From Rotaria macrura (lineage: Eukaryota; Rotifera; Eurotatoria; Philodinida; Philodinidae), in NCBI GenBank assembly GCA_900239685.1, contig OENT01000045.1, forward strand, positions 124,001 to 188,000: a stretch of DNA of 64,000 nt, in the 5' to 3' direction. Under the pieces are notes generated by a model. The model was given only the letters and a program-made list of their open reading frames with translations. It did no database searches and was not told where the DNA came from. This document shows, piece after piece, positions 40,101-51,710 of the stretch. The position numbers were made by a program, and so were the translations under genes. Positions within the stretch are counted from its first letter, which is position 1; every line of letters starts with the position of its first letter.

Positions 40101-43100
40101 ATGTCAATATCGTACTGAAAGTGAACTTCTAATATGTTCGAACGCACGTAGATTGAAGTATCATTGTACTATTCAACATTCAAATACTGAAGCCTTTTAC
40201 CGAACTATCTTTCTCTTTGTATTTGTATAAATTTTGAAGCTGGAATTTATTTATTTTAAGTCATTTTTAAATATTTCTTTACTACATCGAATAATTTTTG
40301 CATATTTTTATTTGATATTGATACCTTTGAATTCTACAGGATGATATTCAAACAATGGGGAACATTTTCTTGAATATCCATTTTTTTGTATAGCATGTAT
40401 CACTTTCATTATGAGTGTGTCGTAGTTATTGCAGTGTAATTTGAGTTGTCTGAACAGACTGGCATATCGTATCCTGGTTCATATGATAGAGAGAGTGGTT
40501 ATTTAGTAAACATAGTGATTATGTTGATGCATGCTGTTTGCTTACAAATCACTAGCTTCTCGTGACTTCTTGATTTTTTTTTCTGTGACGAGTTCAACAT
40601 TCATGTACTATCGATTCGATTGATGCAGAAATAATTGGACACATGAAAAGAGACGAAATAAATAAGTAAAATATAATACGAATCGTTCGATAAGTGTATT
40701 ATGAACTTGAATAAAGCATTATATTGGCGTCCACATCTGTAATGTACACTGTAGAGTAGGAAAAGATGCAAAACTATTTTCATTTCATTAAAAATCATTC
40801 GATAATTCTTAATAGAAAATCTCTTATGTAAACATAATTGTATATGGCAAACTTCAACAGAAACAGTAGCCAAGTGAAGAAAAATTTGTGATTGATTTCT
40901 TGTTTGGCTAGAGAAATTCTATCCTTCTCGTTCGAATTCCAAATGAAGATCGTATTTGAAAAACGTCGTGAGATACGTGATCAGAACCTTTATCGAAAAC
41001 GTTCGAACAAGAAACTACGAAGATTTGATGAAGCGGAAAGCAATAAGCAGTTGAAAAGACAATCATTTATGCGTATTTTGAATTCGTCGAATAACCTAAT
41101 AAACATATGGCTGATGAGAGAAAGACATGAAAACAAGTAAGTTGCAGATGGATCTTGATTCGTCTTAAGTACGTGTACAAAAAAGAAGCTGAAAGTCTAA
41201 TCGTAGTGTGAGAAACAAAAATACTGTGTTAATAGGGAAAATATTTTCAGTTACAAAGAAATTTGTGTGAAGCCTTTCACCATTACATATCGCTAGATTT
41301 CATTTAATAGACTGATCATAATGAATATACTAAAACAGATACAAATAGTTTATTCATTTGTATTGATTTATTTTCTGTTCTCCGATCTGAATTAACTGAA
41401 AATATCCGAATAATAATCTAATATCTCGTTCTAACAGAAAAGAGAACAATTAAGTGAGCAAATTAAGAATTAGTAACTAATAAGACCAAGAATTTCTTCT
41501 TCGAATTGTTTTAATTCTTAATTTAATTTCTTATTTGTTGTGAATGTAGAACACGAAGGGTCGAGTCAGATCTTGGAGTGATTGGGATCAAGAAGAAAAG
41601 GATCCATGTCGAACATTTTCCGTTATCTATTTGAATTGATTGAGAAAAAGTTTTTGAATACATACTCATTCTATTTATGTCAAAGAACCTGGAAAAGATC
41701 TGTTCCAATATTAAAAGAAAGAATTAAAATGTTATATTATTCGATATTTTTTTTCTAATTAGATAAAGATCTTTAATCAATTCTTCTACTTGATAAATTC
41801 CATTTCCGACATTGTTTTGAATTTTAATTATGTATGAAAATTTTTTCATCCTTTGACATAGTTCTTTAATTCTTTCTTTTAAAAATAATTGCTGTTCGAT
41901 CACTGGAATTATTATATGTATCTATTCTTTTTGTTCTTGTTCTCTACAACATCAAACGACACAGGATAATCTTCTGCGATTGATGTTCAAGTTTAATCTG
42001 AAATGATTATAGTAATTGATTAACATCAGAGATTTTTCTCATTGGGATTCATTCGAACCGAAATGAACTCTTATTCAATGGTTTACACAAAACGCAACAA
42101 AACTATTTCTTCAGTTTTCTTTTTTTTTTCGACGATCCTATTTCATGATATCAGCTTACATTGATTGGTGTTGATGTCGAAATTATTAGCTACGAAATAT
42201 CGATCTTGGAATGAAGAATGCAATGCATGAGTGAACAACTTGAGTCTTATCGACATGTTATTGGACTTGTATATAGACACTGACACAAACGTTATTCTTC
42301 AATACATCTATATATACATTAGGTGTTCATCTTGAAAATTGCTCAAGAGAACTATTTTGAACAAATTTTTTTTTTCATTTTTTCCTATGCAAATCTTCGA
42401 CGTATTAAAATGAGAGTATTCAAGATTTACACTAATCATTATACTCTACCACTTGGTTTATTTAAAACAATATGAATCAATCCTTCATTATCACACTAAC
42501 CTAGTGAAATAACGCTACCGTACACAGTCATGAAAGGACGGTTTATGTTTGGTTTTCTCAATGAAAACTAGATAGATCCTTTACGAACATATACCTCATG
42601 CAAATAGGGGATTGTATACTATGCCGCAAAACTGTGGCCAGTATTACTGTAAATACAGATAGTTGTAACTATTGACTCGGAGTATTGACGGATTTTGAAA
42701 AAGCTATGAATGCAATCGAACAAACCAACGCCAAGAATTTAGAATTAATCTCGAAAAAACTGATCACAACTGGACTGAATATCCGTTCAAACTAATTATC
42801 ACCATCAACTACACTCTAAAAATATCCGTTTCTTGAAAAATTAAAAATCCCTCTGAAAACATCTTGGAGATTTTTTCGAGATTTCAGACAGGTTTCCCGA
42901 GTGAGAGTAGTGTCCGAAGATACCTTTTTAGTAATTCAATGGTTTCCGAAATATATGGAATCTTAAAAAAAATTCAAAGGGAAAACAAAATCTGTTGCCA
43001 AGTTACTAGTTGACAACCAGAAAGGTTGACAAAATTTTGCACAAAGAAATCACGTTGAGAGTTTAAGATATGGATAGAGGTGGGTGCTTGGGGGTGGGTG

Positions 43101-43554
43101 TTGTCTTCGTCCAAACCTGTACTCAATCTCATATCACCCATATCCATACTCTTATTCGAACAAAAAGAAATGCTAGAACGACTGAAGATAAGAAACACGA
43201 TTTGCTGAATGCTATAGATAACAACAAGCCACTTACTTTGTTCTATCAAGAGATTCCAATTTTTATTTGCGATTATAAGCAATCATAAAACATTTTGAAT
43301 TTATTCTAGTTCTTAATTTCACGCAATTGATGAAAAAGCACTGTCGTAGAAATGAAGTTTACGAATATTGAAAATTATTCAAAAACAAACTGGATATTTA
43401 TCTCGACGAAATATATGAATGTATGCTATACTTATGAATCGATGTGGAATATCTATATTCAATCATATATCAATCGAATAGTTGTATAGATTTATTTTAA
43501 TTAAAAAGATGTTCAAAATAAAAAACTAGAAAAGAAAAATATAGATATTGCTAC
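37019..43554. other. Gene-poor 6.5-kb region
   Basis: Starts with the NCAM-like 3' UTR (AATAAA at 37125, GT repeat 37149-37176). The rest is AT-rich with no family-recognisable ORF. A 66-codon, very basic ORF from ATG 40942 (EKRREIRDQNLYRKRSNKK region) and a 61-codon minus ORF at 39499-39684 are the only ones with protein-like composition, and neither has supporting evidence. The right end holds the minus-strand AATAAA (43491-43496) of the CD36-family gene. Confidence 0.5.
37149..37176. repeat. (GT)n microsatellite
   Basis: GT run of about 14 units in or just after the NCAM-like 3' UTR. Confidence 0.9.
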
Positions 43555-45537
43555 TCAGTAATCTTGATCAGATGTTGAATTATGTGATCTTCTTGTATTA
43601 ATGAGCGGAGTACTTTCATCGTGAGAACGTCGTTTCGCAAAACAAGCAGCTGTTATAACGAATATAATTACACCAACTGGAATAAACACAATCGATACCC
43701 AACGAACAATTGTAAAATAACGCAAGACTTGATTATTTAAGTCATTAGCCGATTTTTGATCGATGGTTGTGGATTCATTTATCCATATCACTGGTAAAAT
43801 AACTTCTGTTAAATGCTTAAGATCATCAATCATTGGATCTGATTGAACGAACACATTAATTTGTAGACGTTTTTGAGCATTCAAAACAAGACCTGTATGC
43901 GGTTCAACTTCAAGTACTGTTCGGTGAACACTTGGTTCTGGCGCAATACCATCGACGCCTTTTATATATCGTTCAGCAGCATAAAGTAAATGAGGCAATG
44001 AAATGATAATCGGCGCCCCTTGTCGACATGAACTAACATCGAGTACACCGGAATCAAAGTTGCCAAAAGGAATATTATCAGGATTCAATGTAGCATTAAG
44101 AAATACTTCAGATGGAATAGAAAATATTTCCGTGGGAATTTTCAATACCGATGAGTGCTGTTCAAATTTAGCATAAACCGATCGACATATGTCAGTAGAA
44201 AATAAATATAAGCGTTCAGATGGAAGATCTTTGTTGATTAAAGGTGGAAACCATGCACCATCGGTACCATTAATTTGATTTGCCCATGCTGTTTTCCAAT
44301 ATGGAACATATGAGAGACCTAGAAGTTAAAACGACAATGTCTCAAATATTTTTCATATCAAATAAAATGATTCAGATGCTCAAACGAAATGTTTCGATAT
44401 TGTAATCTTTAAAGTCTCATCGTATCTTTGTTTTCTATTAATCCAACGACAAAAACTTAGAAAATGAAACTACTATTATCAAAAGTAGAAGAAAACAACT
44501 CAAGATTAATATTGTTTAATGAATATTGATAAAAACAAACATGCATATCACAAGCTTCGTATAAAATATAATCGAATATTTTAAACGCAAACTTTTATTT
44601 GATTTCACTATGGTTTATTAGTTAGTATTGAATACAGAAGAATCATAATTTGATGACTGTGAATCTATGAGGAGAGAGATATCGGATAGGTCCAGTACAA
44701 TTAAGTTTATTTTCTTAAGCTTATTTTTCATATTTCTAGTGCATGACTTACCATTCCATTTATTAACATGATTTAATAGATTGATATCGCTCTCGCCTAG
44801 ATTAAAACAACAAAACAACAATCTTCGATATGCGTGTGTGTGTGTTTGTCAAATTAGATTCTACCTGTAAATACTGTATATAGTCCATCATCAGTTGAAT
44901 TTTGTCCATAGAAATATCCGAAATGATCATCAGGTATCAAATCTCCTAAAATAGGTACTGATTTTGCTGCTTTCAGTAATCGATCTTCATAACCCCAAAT
45001 CCATTCACTTGCTGTGTGTTTAACAAATATTGATTCATTGAATATATTCTTAATAAAATTAAAGATTTCTTTTGTTACATTTGATTGATTACGAACAAGA
45101 GAAACAAGCGTGATTATGGGTGTATTGATCATTGTTATTGATACTTGTTCATCATCAGATGACATATTACGTAAGAATGTATATGATATCGGTTGACGAT
45201 ATGTAACTGTATAGTTTTCATTGAAATATACTCCAGATTTCGTACGATTTTCTAAATAAGTAAATGGGCCACGTTGAACAATCATTGGCCTTCCACCTTG
45301 AAGAACATCAGCAACATTAACACATTCCCATAACCAAAATTGTAAGTAAACAGGAACAGGTGGTGTTATCCATGAGTCAAGTTGATTGGAATCAACGTTT
45401 AACGGTAAGTTATTACGTATTTGTTTTTGAAGTATACCTGGTCCCATAACAATACCTACGATACCAACTATAACAAGAGCACATGACAGAATAGCTGCAA
45501 AAATTGATATACACGAAGTTCTATGTGACGAGGGCAT
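43555..45537 (-). CDS. SCARB2: CD36-family scavenger receptor, LIMP-2/SCARB2-like, with lysosomal dileucine tail
   Basis: Three exons: 45537-44865, 44796-44752 and 44318-43555; 493 residues (human SCARB2 is 478). Topology is that of the CD36 family: short cytosolic N-terminus, TM about 10-32, large ectodomain, second TM about 443-465, short tail. Ectodomain hallmarks include PPVPVYLQFWLWECVN, MIVQRGPFTYLE, YTFLRNMSSDD, NQSNVTKE, the small Gly-containing exon (ESDINLLNHVNKWNG), LSYVPYWKTAWANQING, CRSVYAKFE and VEPHTGLVLNAQKRLQINVF. About ten N-glycosylation sequons are present. The tail contains DESTPLINT. The [DE]xxxL[LI] signal and its context closely match the LIMP-2 tail, so transport to lysosomes rather than the cell surface is expected (inference). 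SCARB1 or CD36 identity is less likely because of this tail. Polyadenylation signal AATAAA lies 59 nt past the stop. Confidence 0.92.
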
Positions 45538-46664
45538 GAATAAAAATTGGAATGTATTCTTTTACTTGCTCGTTTGTAAACTATTATCTAGATTTATTCA
45601 TAGAAGAGAAACAACACATGATGTTGCTTTTTTTATCATATTCTTTTTGTTTTCTTTTTATTTGCGTAACATGTCAAACAATATCAACAAACACCGATTG
45701 CACTGTCGAATACTCGTCGGAAGAAATATCATAACTTTAGTCTAGAATGTGAAAACAAGATATATTATAATTTTTAAAAGAATTTTTCTTGACATCTTTC
45801 ATATACAATATTTTATGTAAAACTGAAAAACAGTCGTGTCACAGAGATATTTGTACTCATTCACATCATCTCAATTGTTCTAGATTTACAGCTAAAGATA
45901 ACATAATACATATAAACATTCGATGCGTAATATAATATATATATATATAAATATATACAAAAATACAAATAACAGTCTAATAATATTCTGAAAAATGGAC
46001 GAAATCGCGTGTTTCGTTTGCCAGTGGTTTAACTATGAAACTCATTCATATACTGTTACAAAGTAAAAATTTTACTATATTGATTTTGTACATTGTTCTA
46101 ATGATTTCATTCAAATAGTTTCGTACTTCAAATAAAAATAGGTCAACAGTTACGATTTTTTGTTCGAAAAAAAAGAACAAAATTAAATACGTTTTATATG
46201 ATAATAGCTTGACAAATTAAGATTCGAACATATGATGGCGGTAGTAGGCAGAGAAATGGTTGTCATCAGAATTTCCAATGACCTTCATAATTGCAAGGAG
46301 TAAAGTACAAAAATTGTCCGGAAGTCTTACTAATGGATATTTATGTTGAATATTTAGAGGGTACAGAGTACAAAATAGTTCTCTTACACACTATAATGCA
46401 ATCAGAGTAATAAATTAAGTACCATGTATACAACATGTTTGAACTTAAAAAAGTCCAATAATCTACAGAAGAGACATAAGTTTATCTATTAAAATAGGTT
46501 AGATTTCATGAATTGTACGAAACATCTCAAAATTTATTTGTTGTCTATAATATCAAAATAAAACTAAAGCATAAAAGAATAGAAGGATAATACAAGGATG
46601 AAAAGAATTTAAGTAATTGTTTAGTTATTGTCGGCCTATTTTATTATTTCGGTAATTTTTCTAT
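45538..46664. other. Intergenic region
   Basis: Between two minus-strand genes: the promoter/5' UTR of the SCARB2-like gene and the 3' flank of the secreted-protein gene. AT-rich, with a TA run at 45936-45958 and no supported gene. ORFs at 45536-45745 are low-complexity and overlap the start of the neighbouring gene in antisense. Confidence 0.5.
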
Positions 46665-47264
46665 TCAATGAATTTTCTTTCGATTTCGTCGTATTTTCTT
46701 TCGTTTAAGTGGCATATGTTCAGGCGGTCCATATAAATATTTCTCAGATCTTTGCCAGCCAGGATAAGGACCAACAGTCCATGGATGACGTTCACTAAAC
46801 ATTGCATAACCTATATAAACACCAGCATAGAGTGGTTGCGCTTCGATTATGACCGAGAGACGATTTCCTACACTTGTTGTGCATAACAGTGGACGGGATT
46901 GGTTATTTAGTTCACGCATCTCAGCCGTTTGATTTGTATCTACATTAATACTCTTTATTGAACGTACGAGTTTATCTTGAACAGGTTTTTTGTCAAAACA
47001 TAATGTAAATAGTTCATTTTCGAGATTAACCAGAGTTAATATTAAATGCAAATTTGGAAGCGTCCAAAGTAATGTACCATTGCATGGCTTTTGTATTTGA
47101 GCAAAAGCACTCACTGGCTTGAGATAGTCACGTGGTGAGACTGATAGACGACATTCATCATAATAGACTATATCATTGTTGTATATTAACTCATGTTCTT
47201 CACCATAAATTTTAGAAGTTAAAACAAATAAAATAACTATGAAAAGTAGTTCCCTCCTATACAT
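46665..47264 (-). CDS. Intronless secreted protein, possible meteorin-like fold (tentative)
   Basis: A single 199-codon ORF from ATG. The N-terminus is a clean signal peptide (MYRRELLFIVILFVLTSKIYG, cleavage expected after Gly/Glu). The mature part has four cysteines (DECRLS, KPCNGT, TLCFD, LLCTT) and sequons NGT, NQT and NQS. The segment around CNGTLLWTLPNLHLILTL, then LCFDKKP, recalls the N-terminal beta domain of meteorin (Cys-x-G-x-x-x-W-x-x-P-x-x-x-x-x-x-L), but this is a weak memory-based resemblance. There is no C-terminal NTR domain. The C-terminus is strongly basic (KRKKIRRNRKK), which could bind heparan sulfate or include proprotein-convertase sites. Secretion is well supported; function is unknown. 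Confidence 0.72.
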   Translation of the reverse strand: MYRRELLFIVILFVLTSKIYGEEHELIYNNDIVYYDECRLSVSPRDYLKPVSAFAQIQKPCNGTLLWTLPNLHLILTLVNLENELFTLCFDKKPVQDKLVRSIKSINVDTNQTAEMRELNNQSRPLLCTTSVGNRLSVIIEAQPLYAGVYIGYAMFSERHPWTVGPYPGWQRSEKYLYGPPEHMPLKRKKIRRNRKKIH

Positions 47265-50200
47265 GGTATAATTTAACGAGTACTACCAAAAAAAAAAATG
47301 AAAGTGTATGGATACATAATATGTTTAGTATATATGTATGGAAAAATATATACGCAGTTTTTTTTGCCGTACATTTTTATCCTTATCTAACCACTGTCAA
47401 TCAAATGTCGTGTATACCAGTAAACAATAACGATTGTACTATGATAGTACTACAACATTTTTATTCTACCAATCGGTTTGTTGTTCGAATGATACAATAT
47501 GATAGATAAATGTATGTATCTCCTAATTACATGATGTTTTTCGTTCGCTAAAAAGCTATCCAGATTAGTTTCTAATGCGTTTTCTTCCCTTGAATATATC
47601 TAGGTGACAGATAATATGCAATTAAATATATGAAATGAATCATTGTTTTTTCTTCTGTTGTTCATTTGACGAGACGTATCAACATCCGACGAGGAAATAG
47701 GAAAATTAAAGTGAACAAATTTCTGAGTTCAATGTTTTGCGGCTAAAAGCTTATACTACATGTATGAAAGTCAAATAAATACAATGTTACTCTATAAAAT
47801 TAAAAGAGAAATCTGTTATTTTAGTATTTAAGAATATTATCAGCTTGATAGAAAAAATAAAATAGTTCAGATCTCATCATATGACTATTTGCTTCTTTTC
47901 TCTAGATTGATTGACATTGCTTGTGTTCAGTAGCGAAGCAAAATTAATATTTTATATGAATATCAATCGATTGATCATAAGACAAATCATATTTGAACAT
48001 CGATAGTCCAATGTTACATTCTCTCTGTAAGAAAAAACAAGACGATTAAGTACTATCTCGTGTTATTTATTTTTTTCTTGTCCGCGTACAACTTTAAAAA
48101 TGGTAGTCATATTTCTTTCTATCTTTTTATTAAAAAGTTCATCGAGCCGAAATAATTGTCGAGAAAAGGATTAGATGCAATCACTCGAGCGTATTGAAAT
48201 TTGTAGGATCGTACTTGACGTTATTAAATGAACATTATGACTAATCTTCACTTCAGTTCTTATCCAATATAATAATTCTGCTTCACCATATCAATTATAT
48301 TAATCACATTCGAAGTAGTTACAAACTAACTATTTCAAAATAGTATCGACGTTACCATTCATCTATTGAGTTGTTCTTTAATTAATTTATGTTGTAGGAA
48401 ACAGAAAAAAAGACTAATTAACAAATCGCATGTCTACATTTGATTATTTTTTGATAAATGACTGCAACAAAATCTTAGCCATAATAATAAATTCAATAAT
48501 GTTGGTGTTCTCTACTTTATTTTTGACCTTTTTCTTTCTTCTTTTCATGTTATTCAATGATTTGGTATGGTGAGCTTAATTATTCTGCATCAAGGATGGT
48601 CTTGTATGCATATTCTTTTGTTTATCAGTCAATCGACATTTAAAAGATCTTGCTTTGTTCGAAAAACTTTTACACCATATGAAAAATATCATGTTATTCT
48701 TGTAATCCAAAAAAAAATGCCATGAAATCGTTTCTATTAGATTTGCATAATGGATGATAAATGACTTGTGCAAGAACTTATTAGCGCTAAAAGATCAAGC
48801 TAAAGATGGTGAATATTTAGTGGGTATTCTAATATGGAAATTCCCTTAGACACAAGAACATGTTGACATTCGTTTATATGTACTACAATGATTCTCTTGT
48901 GTCGAACAGATAGTCAACAAAACAGTAGGGATTTTACATGCGCCCTCTTTAAACACATCATTAGCTATTCCAGAAGTATTATGTTTACGTGTCTTTTAGT
49001 GGATATAGGCAACTATATTGAATGTATCATCGATTCCGTTTACATGTAACTAGTAAGTAGTAGTAGTTGACGAAACCAATTCTTTACTGGTTAAAGCAAT
49101 ATTTCTTTTTTGTTCTTTTATTTTAGATATGCTTCCTGCCATTTCTACGTGCTATCGATAGACAAGTTTTTAGTGATTCGTTTTTAGTTGATAAAGGCAC
49201 ACACATATTACATCTATCTTCTATACTTATGTAGCACTCACACTAATTGTGTTAGCAGTAGTTGTTCTAGCGAAAAGAAAAAGAAAGAAAAGAGAAAAGA
49301 AAAAATGCTAGGCTTTCTGGTTAAAAATATATCTGAAAGTAGTCGTCGATGAACCCGAAAGCAGAGTCATATTTTCTTTTTTTTTCTTATTCTCGTTATT
49401 ATTGGACAAGATCTCGGTCTCTATCAGAGGAAATGCTTCTTCTCAATTGTGATCAACATATTTGAGAAGACGCACGAACTGATCACATACATGATGTCTG
49501 TAGTATTTGAATCGTTTTTTAGTTTGTCTTTGTCTTACATCAATAGAATCATTCGATCCCTGTCTAATATTCTTGATTTTTCACAAACTCTGTGTATTTT
49601 ATTCAGTCTACAGATTCATAATAATAAAAGTCATCTTAATGATGTTTTCGAAGAAACCAACGTTTAATAAAATGGCAACGAACAGTCACAAGAACATTTC
49701 ATATGATATTATTTCCGTTTGTTAGAATCTTTCAACGAACTTCATGTCTTTATTCTAACGTCTTCCATTGAAATGCTCAACCAGCGTGAATTAAACAATA
49801 ATCGACAAGTGAGTAACATTTATAGTCTGTTTTTCGGATATCATGTTGCTTGATTTTGTTACTAATACATGTTTCGTGTTTCTATCATCACAATGGATGG
49901 ATAGATTCATTGTTTTGAATCTATGTTTTCTATTATTACGATTATTATTACTATGATCGTGATCGTCATCATCATTATTTTGTATTCTAATTACTATTAT
50001 TCTCTTAGTTTTATCGTTGTAGCCTGAGCTGTTGTTCTATTCTGTTGTCCTTTGTAAATGTCAAATCTATTTATTTCTTCGTCACATTACAATGCCTTCA
50101 TCACGCTCTGTACTGTGAGTAATTGAGATTCGATATAGCAAAAAAAAATCATGTTAGACAGATTTTACCATCACATGTCTTGTAAATGCAAAATATGTTC

Positions 50201-51342
50201 CACAATCTTAATACTTTATGAAATATAGGAAAATACTTTCATAATCAGATTTTGTTTCTAATATCTGCAGAAATTTTCCATTAATTTAATGAAAATATCA
50301 AATTGAAAACTAGTTTGATCATTGAATTTTTAAATTAATATTTTCTCTTGCAGTAAACGAACAGTCGTTTCATATTATTATTAATACATTTATAAATCTA
50401 ATCTTTACCTATTAGGCATTAACAAACATGACGTATCGAAGGTTCGTCTCGAAACGTTTTCATTCCATGATTGTTGAGCCATTTGCAATCGGTATATAAC
50501 AGTATGGTTTAATGAACATTACCTAGAGGAAGTAGAAATATTAGATAAGTATATATTGACATTACTAACAAAGAAAACAAATCACTAAGGGGTTTTGGTA
50601 ACATTCATATTCCTATGTGTACTCGTATGACTCATGTGGAATCACTTGACTAGAACTTTGTACCGAGTTCATAAAATCATATGGGAAATTTTGAAGTTCT
50701 TTTCTTTTATTTCGATGATAGGCGAACAACTTTTTGTTTTTGTCTTACTACATTGAGTATTCGAAGCATCTATTCAGATACATCTTCGGTACATTTAACG
50801 ATTTGTTTCTAATCGTAACTGAAAGTATGGCATACATAGCAGTTATGTACTAGCTTGTCATCGTTAATAGAAAGAAAAAAAGCTGTTAAATATGAGTACA
50901 TAAACCATTCCGAGAGTTTCTTAATTGAAATGTCACAATTATCTAGAACAATCTTCATCCTGTGATATTTCAAGATAAGAACTACAAATAAATTTTTTAT
51001 ATTCTCCTTTTTCCAATGCCCAATAAACGATAGAACAATATCTAGTGATACTTTATGTTGTAGTTTAATCAATAGAACGGCAAAAATATATGTAATTATA
51101 TGTTTTATTAACACTTGCAATTATAGAACCTTTGTTACTCGACTAATGTTACATAGTCTATTAGTATGATGCTCATCAAAAAAAGGATTTATTATTCTTT
51201 TTATGTTATTTCAGTTGTAAATAAGGTTATTTGTCATAAATGTTTCCTAAAATGACAAATTGTAAAGAAAAGTCCGTTGAGTAAAATACTTGCTCGTTTA
51301 AGTAGCATAATGTTATTTTGCTCGCGTTTATGAATATGATAT

Positions 51343-51363
51343 GGGGGGAGGGAGGGGGGGGGG
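51343..51363 (+). repeat. G-rich tract, potential G-quadruplex
   Basis: G6-A-G3-A-G10, 19 guanines in 21 bases, isolated in an AT-rich spacer. Confidence 0.85.
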
Positions 51364-51635
51364 ATAAATTATTTTGTTACATTAACACATGTTCTGTTTT
51401 TTATCTTGAAAATTATATTGAATTTACATTACATATTTGTTTTCTATCTTGATGGCCTTCGTTGTTTGTATCATTTGTTTATCTATTAGAATGTCTATTC
51501 ATTCTTTTTCCAAAATAAACATTACAACGATCAATCAAAGTGTCTAGAGATGAGGATTGCTTACATGCGTTCGTCATTATAGACTTAAGACACAACAAGA
51601 CAGTGTGATCATCAATATTAACTTTACTATCATAA

Positions 51636-51710
51636 AAATAATAATAACAACAACAACAACAACAACAGCAGCAGCATCAGCAGTAGTAGTAGAAGTAGTA
51701 GTAGTAGTAT
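51636..51710 (+). repeat. Compound triplet repeat (AAT/CAA/CAG/TAG)
   Basis: AAT units pass into CAA, then CAG/CAT, then TAG units over about 75 bp. It generates a spurious ORF in this region. Confidence 0.85.
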
